A stretch of DNA of 64,000 bases from Bordetella sp. H567 (GTDB taxonomy: Bacteria > Pseudomonadota > Gammaproteobacteria > Burkholderiales > Burkholderiaceae_B). Shown here in pieces: positions 1 through 7,813 of this stretch. Under the pieces are notes generated by a model. It ran no database searches. It saw only the letters and a program-made list of their open reading frames with translations, and was not told the DNA's origin. The translations under genes were made by a program, and so were the position numbers. Positions within the stretch are counted from its first letter, which is position 1. Every line of letters begins with the position of its first letter. The DNA is taken from positions 310,001 through 374,000 of the forward strand of contig NZ_CP012334.1 in NCBI RefSeq assembly GCF_001704295.1. The letters are read 5' to 3'.

Positions 1-986
1 GCGTCGGCCACGCGTTGACTGCCGACGGGCCACTCGATCGTGCGCGCGGCTTGCGCGACGGCCACGCGCTTGCGGCCGTCCAGCTGCAGGTGCACGGCGT
101 CGCGCCACGTCGTCAGCGCTTCGCCGCTGCATGCGGCGCTGAAGGCCAGGGCCGCTTCCTCTTCCGCCGGATAGGCGCCGTAGAACTCGTCGCGCACGGA
201 CAGTTCCGGCCAGGCCTGGGCGGCCAGTTTGCCCAATTCCGCGTTTGTCAGGATGTCCAGCATGCGGCTGAGCACCTGCGCGGCGGAACGCGTGGGCGAC
301 GATAGCCATAGGCCGATGCCGTGCAGCTGTTCCAGCGTATCGCGGACCTGGCGTGCCGCCTCCGGCGTGTAGGCCGTCGTCCTGAGCAGCCGTCCGAACA
401 GCGGCGTGCCGATGCGCGCCGCGAGTGTCTCCGCCAAGGCCGCTTCCAGCGTCTCCAGCACGCGGTGCGCAACGGGGCGCAGCTTGTCGTTCTGAAGGTC
501 GGCAATGGCGCGCGTACATGGCGCGCTGGCGGTCAGATCGTTGTACAGCTGTGAAAGCCGCTCCGGGTCCTTGATGTCATCCAGGCAACGATGCAGGATC
601 GCGATCATCGCGGGCTGTTCCAGTTCGAAGCCGCCGGACATCGCGTCCTTGCAGACCGCCTTCAGCAGCTTCGCGCCATCGTGCTCGGAAAGCTCGTCGA
701 TCTCGCGCCGGCTCCACCGCGCGAGGAAGCGATCCATGGAGTCGGCCAGGCGTGTTTCGACCCTTTCCATGCGCATGGCGGCGCGCCGCTGCGTGCCGGC
801 CACCATATAGCGTATCGAATAGCCCAGGCTGCCCGTCGTGGCCGGCCTGTGGCCCGTGTCAGACGCGCGGCGGGCGCCGCCCGGCCGGGCCGTGGCCGGC
901 TGGGTGGCGGCGTCACGGTCACGGCCCGGGGGTGCGTTGGCGAAAAGGACAGCGGGCAGCGTGTTGCTGTAGCCATTGATGGGCAT
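1..986 (-). CDS. Unrecognised protein, 5' part only; candidate type III effector
   Basis: The frame is open from ATG at 986 to the left edge (328 codons read, no stop), so the gene is truncated by the window. The protein starts MPINGYSNTLPAVLF and its first 55 residues are rich in Pro, Ala, Arg, Gly and Thr and look disordered; the rest looks helical and soluble, with no membrane segment or signal peptide and no family I recognise. A GGAG lies about 9 bases before the ATG. The frame is supported by codon use with G/C third positions. About 86 bases upstream of the start is a HrpL-type box that closely resembles the one before the NEL ubiquitin ligase in this window, which suggests (inference) a secreted effector. 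It could instead be a regulator or another secretion-linked protein. Confidence 0.7.
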   Translation of the reverse strand, partial: MPINGYSNTLPAVLFANAPPGRDRDAATQPATARPGGARRASDTGHRPATTGSLGYSIRYMVAGTQRRAAMRMERVETRLADSMDRFLARWSRREIDELSEHDGAKLLKAVCKDAMSGGFELEQPAMIAILHRCLDDIKDPERLSQLYNDLTASAPCTRAIADLQNDKLRPVAHRVLETLEAALAETLAARIGTPLFGRLLRTTAYTPEAARQVRDTLEQLHGIGLWLSSPTRSAAQVLSRMLDILTNAELGKLAAQAWPELSVRDEFYGAYPAEEEAALAFSAACSGEALTTWRDAVHLQLDGRKRVAVAQAARTIEWPVGSQRVAD

Positions 987-1071
987 GGGTGCCTGCTCCG
1001 GAGGGAGCCGGCGCCTGGGCGGGGCCGGCAGGAGGAAGAGAAAAGCACTGCGTACCGCGAGACAACGGGGG

Positions 1072-1099
1072 TAGGTGCCGGGGGCCTATGCGGTGTTCC
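1072..1099 (-). promoter_or_regulatory. hrp-box-like ECF promoter, GGAACA-N15-GCACCTA
   Basis: On the minus strand GGAACA (1094-1099) is followed by 15 bases and GCACCTA (1072-1078). This fits the HrpL-type consensus GGAACC-N15/16-CCACNNA except for one base in each half. It points to the gene starting at 986, leaving a leader of about 80 bases. The near-identical element at 50665-50693 raises the chance that it is real. I could not scan the whole window systematically for background hits. Confidence 0.5.
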
Positions 1100-1186
1100 G
1101 GCAGCGGGATAGGCGTAACAAAACGTCGCGCCGCCGGCGTCTCGCGATACCACCGATCCGCCACGCCCTGCCCGCAGAAACGGGCT

Positions 1187-2845
1187 TCAGTGCGCGTCCG
1201 CCGAGGGGGCCTTGGGCGGACGCACCTTGCGCATCAGCGGCACCAGCATGGTCGCGGCGACGAAGCAGGCCATGACCGCCAGAAAGGCATCCGAATAGGC
1301 CAGCGTCTGCGCTTCGCGATAGGCCAGCGACCATAATCGCGTGAGCCCCGCCGTGACGGGATCGCTGGACCAATCGGTCGCCTGCGCCGTCATGCGCGCC
1401 AGCGCATCGTTCATCGCCTCGTTACGCGTGTTCAGGCGTTCGGCCATCCGCTGGAAATGCAGGTTGGTGCGGTCGTTCAGCAGCGTGGCGCACACCGCGA
1501 TGCCGATGGCGCCGCCCAGGTTGCGCATCAGGTTGAACAGGCCGGAGGCCAGCTTCAGCCGGGCGGGGGACAGGCTGCCCAGCGTCAGCGTGACGGTGGG
1601 CGCGACGGCGAACTGCTGCGCCATGCCGCGCAAGGCCTGCGGCAGCAGCAATTCCCCCGCCCCCCAGTCGTGCGTGATGGGCACGAAACTCCACATGGAA
1701 AAGGCGAAGCAGGCCAGCCCGGCCATCAGCAGCCAGCGCAGGTCGACGCGATTGGCCAGCATCGTGTACAGGGGGATGGACAGGATCTGGAAGGCGCCGG
1801 TGGAGAAGATGGCGGTGCCGATCTGCAGGGCGCTGTAGCCGCGCACGTGCCCGAGGAACAGCGGGGTCAGGTAGATCGTGGCGAAGATGCCCACGCCGCT
1901 GACGAAGGAGAACAGGCAGCCCAGCGCGAAATTGCGGTCCTTCAGCGCGCGCAGGTCGACGATGGGATGGGCGAAGGTGAGGGTGCGCCAGACGAAGCCC
2001 ACGCCGGCCAGGCCCGATATCCAGGCCGTGGCCAGGATGGTGGGATCGTTCAGCCAATCCCAGCGCGGCCCTTCCTCCAGCGTGTATTCCAGGCAGCCCA
2101 GGAAGATCGCGAGCAGGGCGATGCCCGGGTAATCCGCGCCGCGCAGCAGCGACGGATCGGGCCGGTCGACGCGCACGAACAGCGGCACCATGATGGTCAC
2201 GAACAGCCCGGGCACCAGGTTGACGAAGAACAGCCAGTGCCAGGAATAGTGATCGGTGATCCAGCCGCCCACCGTGGGGCCCAAGGTGGGGGCGAGCGAC
2301 GCCAGCCCGCCGACGGTGGCGGCGGCCAGTACGCGCTGCGGCCCGGCGAAGAAGGCGAAGGCGGTGGTGAAGACCAGCGGGATCATCGATCCACCGAGGA
2401 AGCCTTGCAGCGCGCGGAAGGCGATCATGCTCTCGATGTTCCAGGCCCAGCCGCACAGCAGGCTGGCCGCCGTGAACCCGGCCGCCGACGCGGCGAACAG
2501 CCAGCGCGTGGACATGACGCGCGCCAGCCATCCGGACAGCGGGATCACGATGATCTCGGCGATCAGGTAGGCGGTCTGGACCCAGACAGTTTCATCCACG
2601 CCGGCGGACAGGCCGCCGCCGATATCCTTCAGCGAGGCCGAGACGATCTGGATGTCCAGCAGCGCGATGAACATGCCCGCGCACATCGTCGAGAAGGCGA
2701 AGATCTTTTCGCCGGTCGACATATCGGCTGGAGAACGTGGCTCCGCGTTTTTGCGGCCCGGGCGCGCATGCTCGCTTGCATACGCGTCGGTATCCGCATC
2801 GGCCCCGGCATCCGCCCAGTCGCGCGCCGCGGCGGACTCGCTCAT
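1187..2845 (-). CDS. emrB: DHA2-family multidrug efflux permease (EmrB type)
   Basis: Inner-membrane drug:H+ antiporter of the major facilitator superfamily, 14-TM DHA2 branch, 552 aa. After a hydrophilic, acidic N-terminus of about 45 residues the chain is a long run of membrane segments starting near KIFAFSTMCAGMFIALLD, with the motif-A region around SGWLARVMSTRW and motif C in SLAPTLGPTVGG. The start at 2845 is chosen because it overlaps the emrA stop by four bases (ATGA), typical of translational coupling; an upstream in-frame ATG would run far into emrA. EmrB works with the EmrA adaptor and an outer-membrane channel, which is not encoded here. The C-terminus ends with a short basic and Pro-rich tail. 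Confidence 0.93.
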   Translation of the reverse strand: MSESAAARDWADAGADADTDAYASEHARPGRKNAEPRSPADMSTGEKIFAFSTMCAGMFIALLDIQIVSASLKDIGGGLSAGVDETVWVQTAYLIAEIIVIPLSGWLARVMSTRWLFAASAAGFTAASLLCGWAWNIESMIAFRALQGFLGGSMIPLVFTTAFAFFAGPQRVLAAATVGGLASLAPTLGPTVGGWITDHYSWHWLFFVNLVPGLFVTIMVPLFVRVDRPDPSLLRGADYPGIALLAIFLGCLEYTLEEGPRWDWLNDPTILATAWISGLAGVGFVWRTLTFAHPIVDLRALKDRNFALGCLFSFVSGVGIFATIYLTPLFLGHVRGYSALQIGTAIFSTGAFQILSIPLYTMLANRVDLRWLLMAGLACFAFSMWSFVPITHDWGAGELLLPQALRGMAQQFAVAPTVTLTLGSLSPARLKLASGLFNLMRNLGGAIGIAVCATLLNDRTNLHFQRMAERLNTRNEAMNDALARMTAQATDWSSDPVTAGLTRLWSLAYREAQTLAYSDAFLAVMACFVAATMLVPLMRKVRPPKAPSADAH

Positions 2846-3945
2846 GGATGCGTCCGCGCGTCGACTTCCGCCCGCACCGACAAGCCCGGGCGCAGCAGCC
2901 GCAACGCATCCTCGTCGTCCAGCACGATGCGCACCGGTACGCGCTGCACGATCTTGGTGAAATTGCCGGTGGCGTTTTCCGGCGGCAGCACGCTGAACTG
3001 CGCGCCCGTGGCGGGCGCCAGGCTGGCGACCCGGCCGTGGAAGACGCGATCCGGCATCACATCGGCGACGATGACGGCGCGCTGCCCGGGGGCCATGCGC
3101 GCCAGCTGGCTTTCCTTGAAATTGGCATCGACCCACAGTCCCTTGGCGGGCACCAGGGACAACATCTGCGTGCCGGCCGGCACATAGGCGCCCTGGCGCG
3201 CGCGGCGATTGCCCACCGTGCCATCCATGGGGGCACGCACTTCGGTATAGGAAAGGTTCAGGCGGGCCTGTTCGCGGTCGGCCGTGGCCTGCGCCAGCGC
3301 GGCGCTCGCCTGGCCTTTCCGCGTATCAATGACGTCCAGCTCGCGCTGCGCCGCCACCAGGGCCGCCTCGGCCTTCTGCTGGTTGGCCGCCGCCTGCTTG
3401 TAATCGGAATCGGCCTTTTGCCAGCTCTGCACCGACACCGCCGCGTTGGCCGACAGCGATTTGTAGCGGGCCTGGTCCTGCCGGGTGCGCACCGTTTCGG
3501 CTTCGGCCGCCGCCACGCCGGCGCGCGCCTGCAGGATCATCGCTTCCTGCAGGCGCCGGTTGGCGTCCAGGTTGGCCAGCAGCGCCCGCTGCGCGGCGAC
3601 GGTGCCGTCGGCTTTTTCCAGCGCGGCGCGATAGTCGCGGTCGTCCAGCCTGACCAGCAGGTCGCCGGCGTGCACGGCCTGGTTGTCGCCCGCCGCGACT
3701 TGCGCGATATAGCCGGGCACCTTGGTGCCCAGCACGGTGATGTCGCCGCCGACGTAGGCATCATCCGTATCCTCGATGAAGCGTCCTTCGCGCCACCAGT
3801 GATAGCCGTACCCGGCGGCGCCCGCGAGCGCGAGCACCGCGGCGGCCAGGTAGGCAAGCCGGCGGCGATTCGGGCGGACAGCGGGGGCGGTGGCGGAGCC
3901 CGGGACTAGCGTGGGCGCGGCCGCGCCGGCGGTGGGGGAAGACAT
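2842..3945 (-). CDS. emrA: HlyD/EmrA-family membrane fusion protein
   Basis: Periplasmic adaptor of the EmrAB-type efflux pump, 367 aa. It has a short cytosolic Pro/Ala-rich N-terminus, one membrane anchor at about residues 29-47, the biotinyl-lipoyl half-motif DAYVGGDITVLGTKVPGYI, a long Ala/Gln-rich coiled-coil hairpin (about 105-215) and the second lipoyl half with LSYTEVRAPMDGTVGNRRAR. It lies 48 bases after the HxlR gene and overlaps emrB by four bases, so the three genes form one operon. Substrates are unknown; small lipophilic toxicants or phenolics are usual for HxlR-controlled pumps (inference). Confidence 0.93.
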   Translation of the reverse strand: MSSPTAGAAAPTLVPGSATAPAVRPNRRRLAYLAAAVLALAGAAGYGYHWWREGRFIEDTDDAYVGGDITVLGTKVPGYIAQVAAGDNQAVHAGDLLVRLDDRDYRAALEKADGTVAAQRALLANLDANRRLQEAMILQARAGVAAAEAETVRTRQDQARYKSLSANAAVSVQSWQKADSDYKQAAANQQKAEAALVAAQRELDVIDTRKGQASAALAQATADREQARLNLSYTEVRAPMDGTVGNRRARQGAYVPAGTQMLSLVPAKGLWVDANFKESQLARMAPGQRAVIVADVMPDRVFHGRVASLAPATGAQFSVLPPENATGNFTKIVQRVPVRIVLDDEDALRLLRPGLSVRAEVDARTHP

Positions 3946-3993
3946 GGCGACGTTCTCTTGGGGGCAGCCGTTTGTGAAAGGCGGGCGGACGCT

Positions 3994-4563
3994 TCAGCCG
4001 CCGGTAGAGGCGGGGGACGCCGAGTCGTCGTCGTACCCGTCCGGATCGAAGCGCTCATCCGCGCCCAGGCCCTGCCGCTTGCGTGCGGCGAACTCCATGC
4101 GATAGCGGGCGCGCGGGGTGGCGGCCGGGCCCGCAACCACGGCGTATTCGCCGGAATCCAGGATGCGGCCCGTCGAGGTATCCACCCAGCGCTGTTCGAC
4201 CGGCGCGCCGGTGTCGCGCGCCACCAGCATCATGGCCGGGCCTTCCGGAGAGAAGTAGCGGTTGCCCCAAGCCATCATGGCCAGCATCACGGGACGGAAA
4301 TCGTGCGCCATCTGGGTGGGGATGTATTCGTGGCGCGTGGGTCGGCGCGTGTAGACGCGCTTTTCCAGCAGCCCCAGCCGCACGAGTTCGGCCAGCCGGC
4401 GCGTCAGGATATTGGGGGCGATATCCAGGCTTTTGCGGAATTCATCGAAGCGGGTCATGCCCTGGAATGCATCGCGCAGGATGAGCATGGTCCAGCGTTC
4501 GCCCACGCGGGCGAGGCTGCGCGCGATGGGGCAAGGCATGTGGGCGAAATCGGTCGGCTGCAT
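3994..4563 (-). CDS. HxlR-family winged-helix transcriptional regulator
   Basis: DNA-binding regulator of 189 aa with the HxlR core in residues 10-110: CPIARSLARVGERWTMLILRD (the family's near-N-terminal Cys at position 11), then F-x-E-F-R-K-S-L-x-I-A-P-N-I-L-T-R-R-L recognition helix and the wing L-L-E-K-R-V-Y. HxlR Cys residues often sense electrophiles or oxidants. Typical members have about 110-150 residues; this one has an extra C-terminal segment of about 70 residues ending in an acidic, low-complexity tail. It heads the emrAB operon, and two near-identical copies of a 19-bp element lie just upstream, so autoregulation is likely. No clear Shine-Dalgarno sequence precedes the ATG at 4563; Met9 is a possible alternative start. 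Confidence 0.9.
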   Translation of the reverse strand: MQPTDFAHMPCPIARSLARVGERWTMLILRDAFQGMTRFDEFRKSLDIAPNILTRRLAELVRLGLLEKRVYTRRPTRHEYIPTQMAHDFRPVMLAMMAWGNRYFSPEGPAMMLVARDTGAPVEQRWVDTSTGRILDSGEYAVVAGPAATPRARYRMEFAARKRQGLGADERFDPDGYDDDSASPASTGG

Positions 4564-4574
4564 GGCAGAAGGTC

Positions 4575-4626
4575 ACTTTCAAGTTGCAAGTGATTCTACC
4601 CATACTAACTTTCAATTTGCAAGTGA
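4575..4626 (-). promoter_or_regulatory. Paired HxlR operator overlapping the HxlR-emrAB promoter
   Basis: Two 19-bp direct copies, ACTTTCAAGTTGCAAGTGA at 4575-4593 and ACTTTCAATTTGCAAGTGA at 4608-4626, differ at one base and lie 33 bp apart, about three helical turns. Each has ACTT/AAGT dyad ends. A promoter fits the minus strand: -35 TTGCAA at 4617-4622, 18-base spacer, -10 TAGAAT at 4593-4598. The upstream copy covers the -35 and the downstream copy covers the start of transcription, as expected for a dimeric repressor acting on its own operon. Confidence 0.7.
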
Positions 4627-4740
4627 CAAGCCGGTTTTTTCCATGCCCCTTTTTTGGGCGGGGACATCGCGTCCTGCTGGCCTTCGCACAGGGCGCTCAG
4701 AAAACAAGGGGCGGCATCCAGGAGACCAAGCGCCGGCATC

Positions 4741-4775
4741 AAAAACAGACGGCCCGCATCAAAGCGGGCCGTCTG
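4741..4775 (-). terminator. Rho-independent terminator of yajQ
   Basis: A perfect 12-bp inverted repeat (CAGACGGCCCGC and GCGGGCCGTCTG around ATCAAA) occupies 4746-4775. Read on the minus strand it is followed by TTTTT, so it terminates transcription coming out of yajQ. Confidence 0.85.
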
Positions 4776-4797
4776 GGCATCGCGAGCCGCGCGTGGC

Positions 4798-5280
4798 CTA
4801 ATCGCGGAAATTCTGGAACTGCAAGGGCAGGTCCACGTCGGTCTTGCGCAGCAGGGCGATGACCGTCTGCAAATCGTCGCGCTTCTTGCCCGTGACGCGC
4901 AGCTTGTCGCCGTTGATCTGCGTTTCCACCTTGAGCTTGGCGTCCTTGATGGCGGCCACCAGCTTCTTGGCGACGGGTTGTTCGATGCCCTGCTTGATCG
5001 TTACCTTCTGGCGGGCGCCCCCCAGGTTCACCACCGGGTCCGCCGGATCCATGCTGCGCGGATCGATGCCCCGGGCGGTCAGGCGCCCGCGCAGGATATC
5101 CAGCATCTGCTTGAGCTGGAAGGCCGACGGCGCGACCTGCGTCACGACGTACTCTTCCAGCTCGAATTTGGCATCGGTGCCCTTGAAGTCGAAACGCGTC
5201 GCCAGTTCCCGGTTGGCCTGATCGACGGCGTTGCTCAACTCATGCTTGTCCACTTCGGAAACCACGTCGAAAGAAGGCAT
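4798..5280 (-). CDS. yajQ: YajQ-family nucleotide-binding protein
   Basis: Cytosolic protein of 160 aa, the usual length, beginning MPSFDVVSEVDKHELSNAVD, which is the family signature, followed by the two ferredoxin-like domains (ATRFDFKGTDAKFELEE; RVTGKKRDDLQTVIALLRK). Members in Xanthomonas bind cyclic di-GMP and act as transcriptional co-regulators of virulence; others are reported to bind RNA or nucleotides, so the role here is inferred. It stands alone, with its own terminator downstream and an unrelated gene diverging upstream. Confidence 0.93.
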   Translation of the reverse strand: MPSFDVVSEVDKHELSNAVDQANRELATRFDFKGTDAKFELEEYVVTQVAPSAFQLKQMLDILRGRLTARGIDPRSMDPADPVVNLGGARQKVTIKQGIEQPVAKKLVAAIKDAKLKVETQINGDKLRVTGKKRDDLQTVIALLRKTDVDLPLQFQNFRD

Positions 5281-5412
5281 GGTGCGGTCCTCTCTAGCTC
5301 TTTGATATATGCGCCGATTTTCCCACGGCCGACGGCCGGCCGGAAAGCCGCTATGCTACCGGACGGCCCGCCTTCGGGCATCGCCGCCAGACGGCTGATA
5401 CTGAACATCGCC

Positions 5413-5946
5413 ATGAAGAACCGCGATCCCGCAATCCCCGATCCCGTCCTGCCTGGCGCGCCGGCCGATCACCTGTCCGCACGCCAGCGCGCGCAGCGCT
5501 TCATCGCCCTGGTCGAGGCCGCCAAGGGCGTGGGTGCGCTGGCCGCCAGCATCGGGCTGCTGGGCCTGCTCCACCGCGATCTGAGCCATATCGTGTCGGT
5601 GCTGATCGGCCATTTCGGCCTGGATCCCGGCGGGCATTATCCGGAGGTGCTGCTCCAGTACGCCACGATGCTGCAGGACACCAGCCTGCGCACGCTGGTC
5701 GCATTGGCCGGCGGGTACGTCATCGTGCGGCTGGCCGAAGCCTATGGCTTGTGGCGCGATCGCGCCTGGGGAGAATGGCTGGGCGCGCTGTCCGGCGGCA
5801 TCTACGTACCCTTCGAGCTGCGTCACCTGGTGCATCGGCCCAGCGTCCTGGCCGTGGCGGTGGTGCTGTTCAACGTGGGCATCGTGGCTTTCCTGGTCTG
5901 GCAGCTGTGGCGCCGCGGCAAGCTCGTCCCGCATATGAGGCGCTGA
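5413..5946 (+). CDS. DUF2127-family membrane protein
   Basis: Integral membrane protein of about 177 aa. It contains the DUF2127 features: an early helix with R-F-I-A-L-V-E-A-A-K-G, the segment LLGLLHRDLSHIV, the tract LVALAGGYVIVRLAEAYGLWRDRAWGEWL and the end GGIYVPFELRHLVHRPS, followed by a last membrane helix. Four membrane segments are likely. Function of the family is unknown. The start is uncertain: ATG at 5413 has no good Shine-Dalgarno sequence, and an in-frame ATG at 5353 has GGAAA about eight bases upstream. Its stop lies six bases from the convergent cysW stop, so no room remains for another gene there. Confidence 0.8.
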   Translation: MKNRDPAIPDPVLPGAPADHLSARQRAQRFIALVEAAKGVGALAASIGLLGLLHRDLSHIVSVLIGHFGLDPGGHYPEVLLQYATMLQDTSLRTLVALAGGYVIVRLAEAYGLWRDRAWGEWLGALSGGIYVPFELRHLVHRPSVLAVAVVLFNVGIVAFLVWQLWRRGKLVPHMRR

Positions 5947-5951
5947 CCCGG

Positions 5952-6782
5952 TCAATGCGCCGGCCCGCGCACGGTCACGCGCTGGCCCCACTCCATGGCC
6001 GTCTTCACCACCATCGTCAGCAGCGCCAGGCAGGCCAGCAGCGCCGCAGCCGTGAAGGCCGCCACCGTCTTGTAGTCGTCGTTCAGCTGCTCGATCAGCA
6101 AGGGCAGGGTGACGGTCTTGCCCCGGATCGCGCCGGACACCACCGACACCGCGCCGAATTCACCGACCGCGCGGGCATTGGTGATGATGGTCCCGTACAG
6201 CAGGGCCCATTTGATGTTCGGCAGCGTGATGCGGCGAAAGATCTGCCAGCCGCTGGCGCCCAGCGTCAGCGCCGCGTATTCTTCGTCCGATCCCTGGGCC
6301 TGCATCAGCGGGATCAGGATGCGGGCGACGAAGGGCGAAGTCACGAACACCGTCACCATCACGATGCCCGGCCAGGCGAACATCAACTGGATGTCGTGCT
6401 GCCCCAGCCAGCCGCCCACCACGCTTTCCATGCCGTACACCACCAGGTAGCACAGCCCCGCCACCACCGGTGATGTGGCATACGGGATATCGACCAGCGT
6501 GGTCAGGATCTGCTTGCCATGGAAATCGTAGCGGGTGACGCACCACGCCAGCAGGATGCCGAAGACGACATTGATCGGCACGGTCAGCACCGCGGCCAGC
6601 AGCGTCAGCGAGATCGCGTGCCGCATCTCTTCGTCTTGCAGATTGTCCACCAGCGCATGCCAGCCGGCGGATAGCGCCTGCTGGAAGATCAGCGCCAGCG
6701 GCAGCACCAGCAGCAGGAAGGCCCCGATGATGCCGATGGCGATCAGCGCCCACTGGCGCCAGTTCTTGGGTCGTTTGCGCAT
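5952..6782 (-). CDS. cysW: Sulfate/thiosulfate ABC transporter permease CysW
   Basis: Inner-membrane permease, 276 aa, of the sulfate/thiosulfate importer. Six membrane segments are visible, and the EAA loop that docks the ATPase reads EYAALTLGASGWQIFRRITLP at about residues 165-185. It follows cysT by 52 bases. The usual next gene, cysA (ATPase), is missing: the next gene is the convergent DUF2127 gene six bases away. The permease pair must use an ATPase from elsewhere, or the operon has been cut. Confidence 0.93.
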   Translation of the reverse strand: MRKRPKNWRQWALIAIGIIGAFLLLVLPLALIFQQALSAGWHALVDNLQDEEMRHAISLTLLAAVLTVPINVVFGILLAWCVTRYDFHGKQILTTLVDIPYATSPVVAGLCYLVVYGMESVVGGWLGQHDIQLMFAWPGIVMVTVFVTSPFVARILIPLMQAQGSDEEYAALTLGASGWQIFRRITLPNIKWALLYGTIITNARAVGEFGAVSVVSGAIRGKTVTLPLLIEQLNDDYKTVAAFTAAALLACLALLTMVVKTAMEWGQRVTVRGPAH

Positions 6783-6834
6783 ATGGAGTCCGTCAACACT
6801 GGAAGATTGCCCCTTACGTCACGGTTCGTGGGCC

Positions 6835-7674
6835 TTAGCGCCCCGGCCGCTGCCACGGCAGCAGGCGGCCCTGGAGCACGTGCAGGCCGAACAACAGCAG
6901 CAGCGAAGCGGCCAGCACCACGGTGGCGATGGCGGAAGCCGCCGGATAGTCGAATTCGGATACGCGCACGAAGATCATCAGCGAGGTGATCTCGGTCTTG
7001 AACGGAATGTTGCCGGCGATCATCACCACCGCCCCGAATTCGCCCAGGCTGCGGATGAAGGCCTGCGACCCGCCGGTGAACAGCGCCGGGGTCAAGGCGG
7101 GCAGCAGCACGCGCCACAGGGTCTGCCTGTCGTTGGCGCCCAGCGTGTGCGCGGCCTCTTCGTATTCCGGTCCGATCTCCTCCAGCACCGGCTGCACGGA
7201 ACGCACCACGAAGGGCAGGCTGGTGAATATCATGGCCGACACCAGGCCCGGAAAGGCGTACGAGATCTTGATTCCGGCCAGGTCGAACCACTGGCCGACC
7301 CAGCCGTTGGGCCCCAGCAGTACCGACAGCGTCAGCCCGGCCACCGCCGTGGGCAGGGCGAACGGCAGATCGACGAGGGAATCCAGGAACAGGCGGCCCG
7401 GAAAGCGATAGCGCACCAGGATCCAGGCCAGCAACAATCCGAACAGGACCACCACGATGGTCGATAGCAGGGCGCCCAGCAGCGTGACGCGATAGCTCGC
7501 CAGCACGCGCGGGTCCGTAATGGCCTGCCAGTATTGCGAGGCGCTCATCTCGCTGGTGTAGGCCAGCAGCGCCGCGATCGGGAACAGGATCACCAGCGAG
7601 ATGAATAAGCTGCTGACGCCAAAACTCAATCCGAACCCAGGCAGGGTCGGGTGTTGTTTGAAGAATCTCGCCAT
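6835..7674 (-). CDS. cysT: Sulfate/thiosulfate ABC transporter permease CysT (CysU)
   Basis: Inner-membrane permease of 279 aa, partner of CysW. It has six membrane helices, the EAA motif EYEEAAHTLGANDRQTLWRV at about 184-203 and the family stretch LPFALPTAVAGLTLSVLLGPNGW. The gene is separated from sbp by 139 bases that hold GC-rich dyads (GGCCGG repeats around 7691-7725), which may trim expression between the abundant binding protein and the permeases (inference). Confidence 0.93.
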   Translation of the reverse strand: MARFFKQHPTLPGFGLSFGVSSLFISLVILFPIAALLAYTSEMSASQYWQAITDPRVLASYRVTLLGALLSTIVVVLFGLLLAWILVRYRFPGRLFLDSLVDLPFALPTAVAGLTLSVLLGPNGWVGQWFDLAGIKISYAFPGLVSAMIFTSLPFVVRSVQPVLEEIGPEYEEAAHTLGANDRQTLWRVLLPALTPALFTGGSQAFIRSLGEFGAVVMIAGNIPFKTEITSLMIFVRVSEFDYPAASAIATVVLAASLLLLFGLHVLQGRLLPWQRPGR

Positions 7675-7813
7675 ACCTGTCTATGGAAAACCGGCCGGTC
7701 GCGCGGGGCGGCCGGCCGGCGCCGGGGGCCTTGCCTGGCGGCGGCTCGCGCGCCGCCGCGATCGGCGCCCGCCGCCGTGCGGAAAGGCGCCAGTCTACGC
7801 CAAGTAGGCGCGA

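Noticed and set aside
2846-3136. Longer start for emrB
   Set aside because: It would lie inside emrA; the four-base ATGA overlap marks the real start.
1187-3187. Long plus-strand frames opposite emrAB
   Set aside because: They are antisense frames of a GC-rich gene pair; their proteins are Gln/Gly/Arg-rich with no motif.
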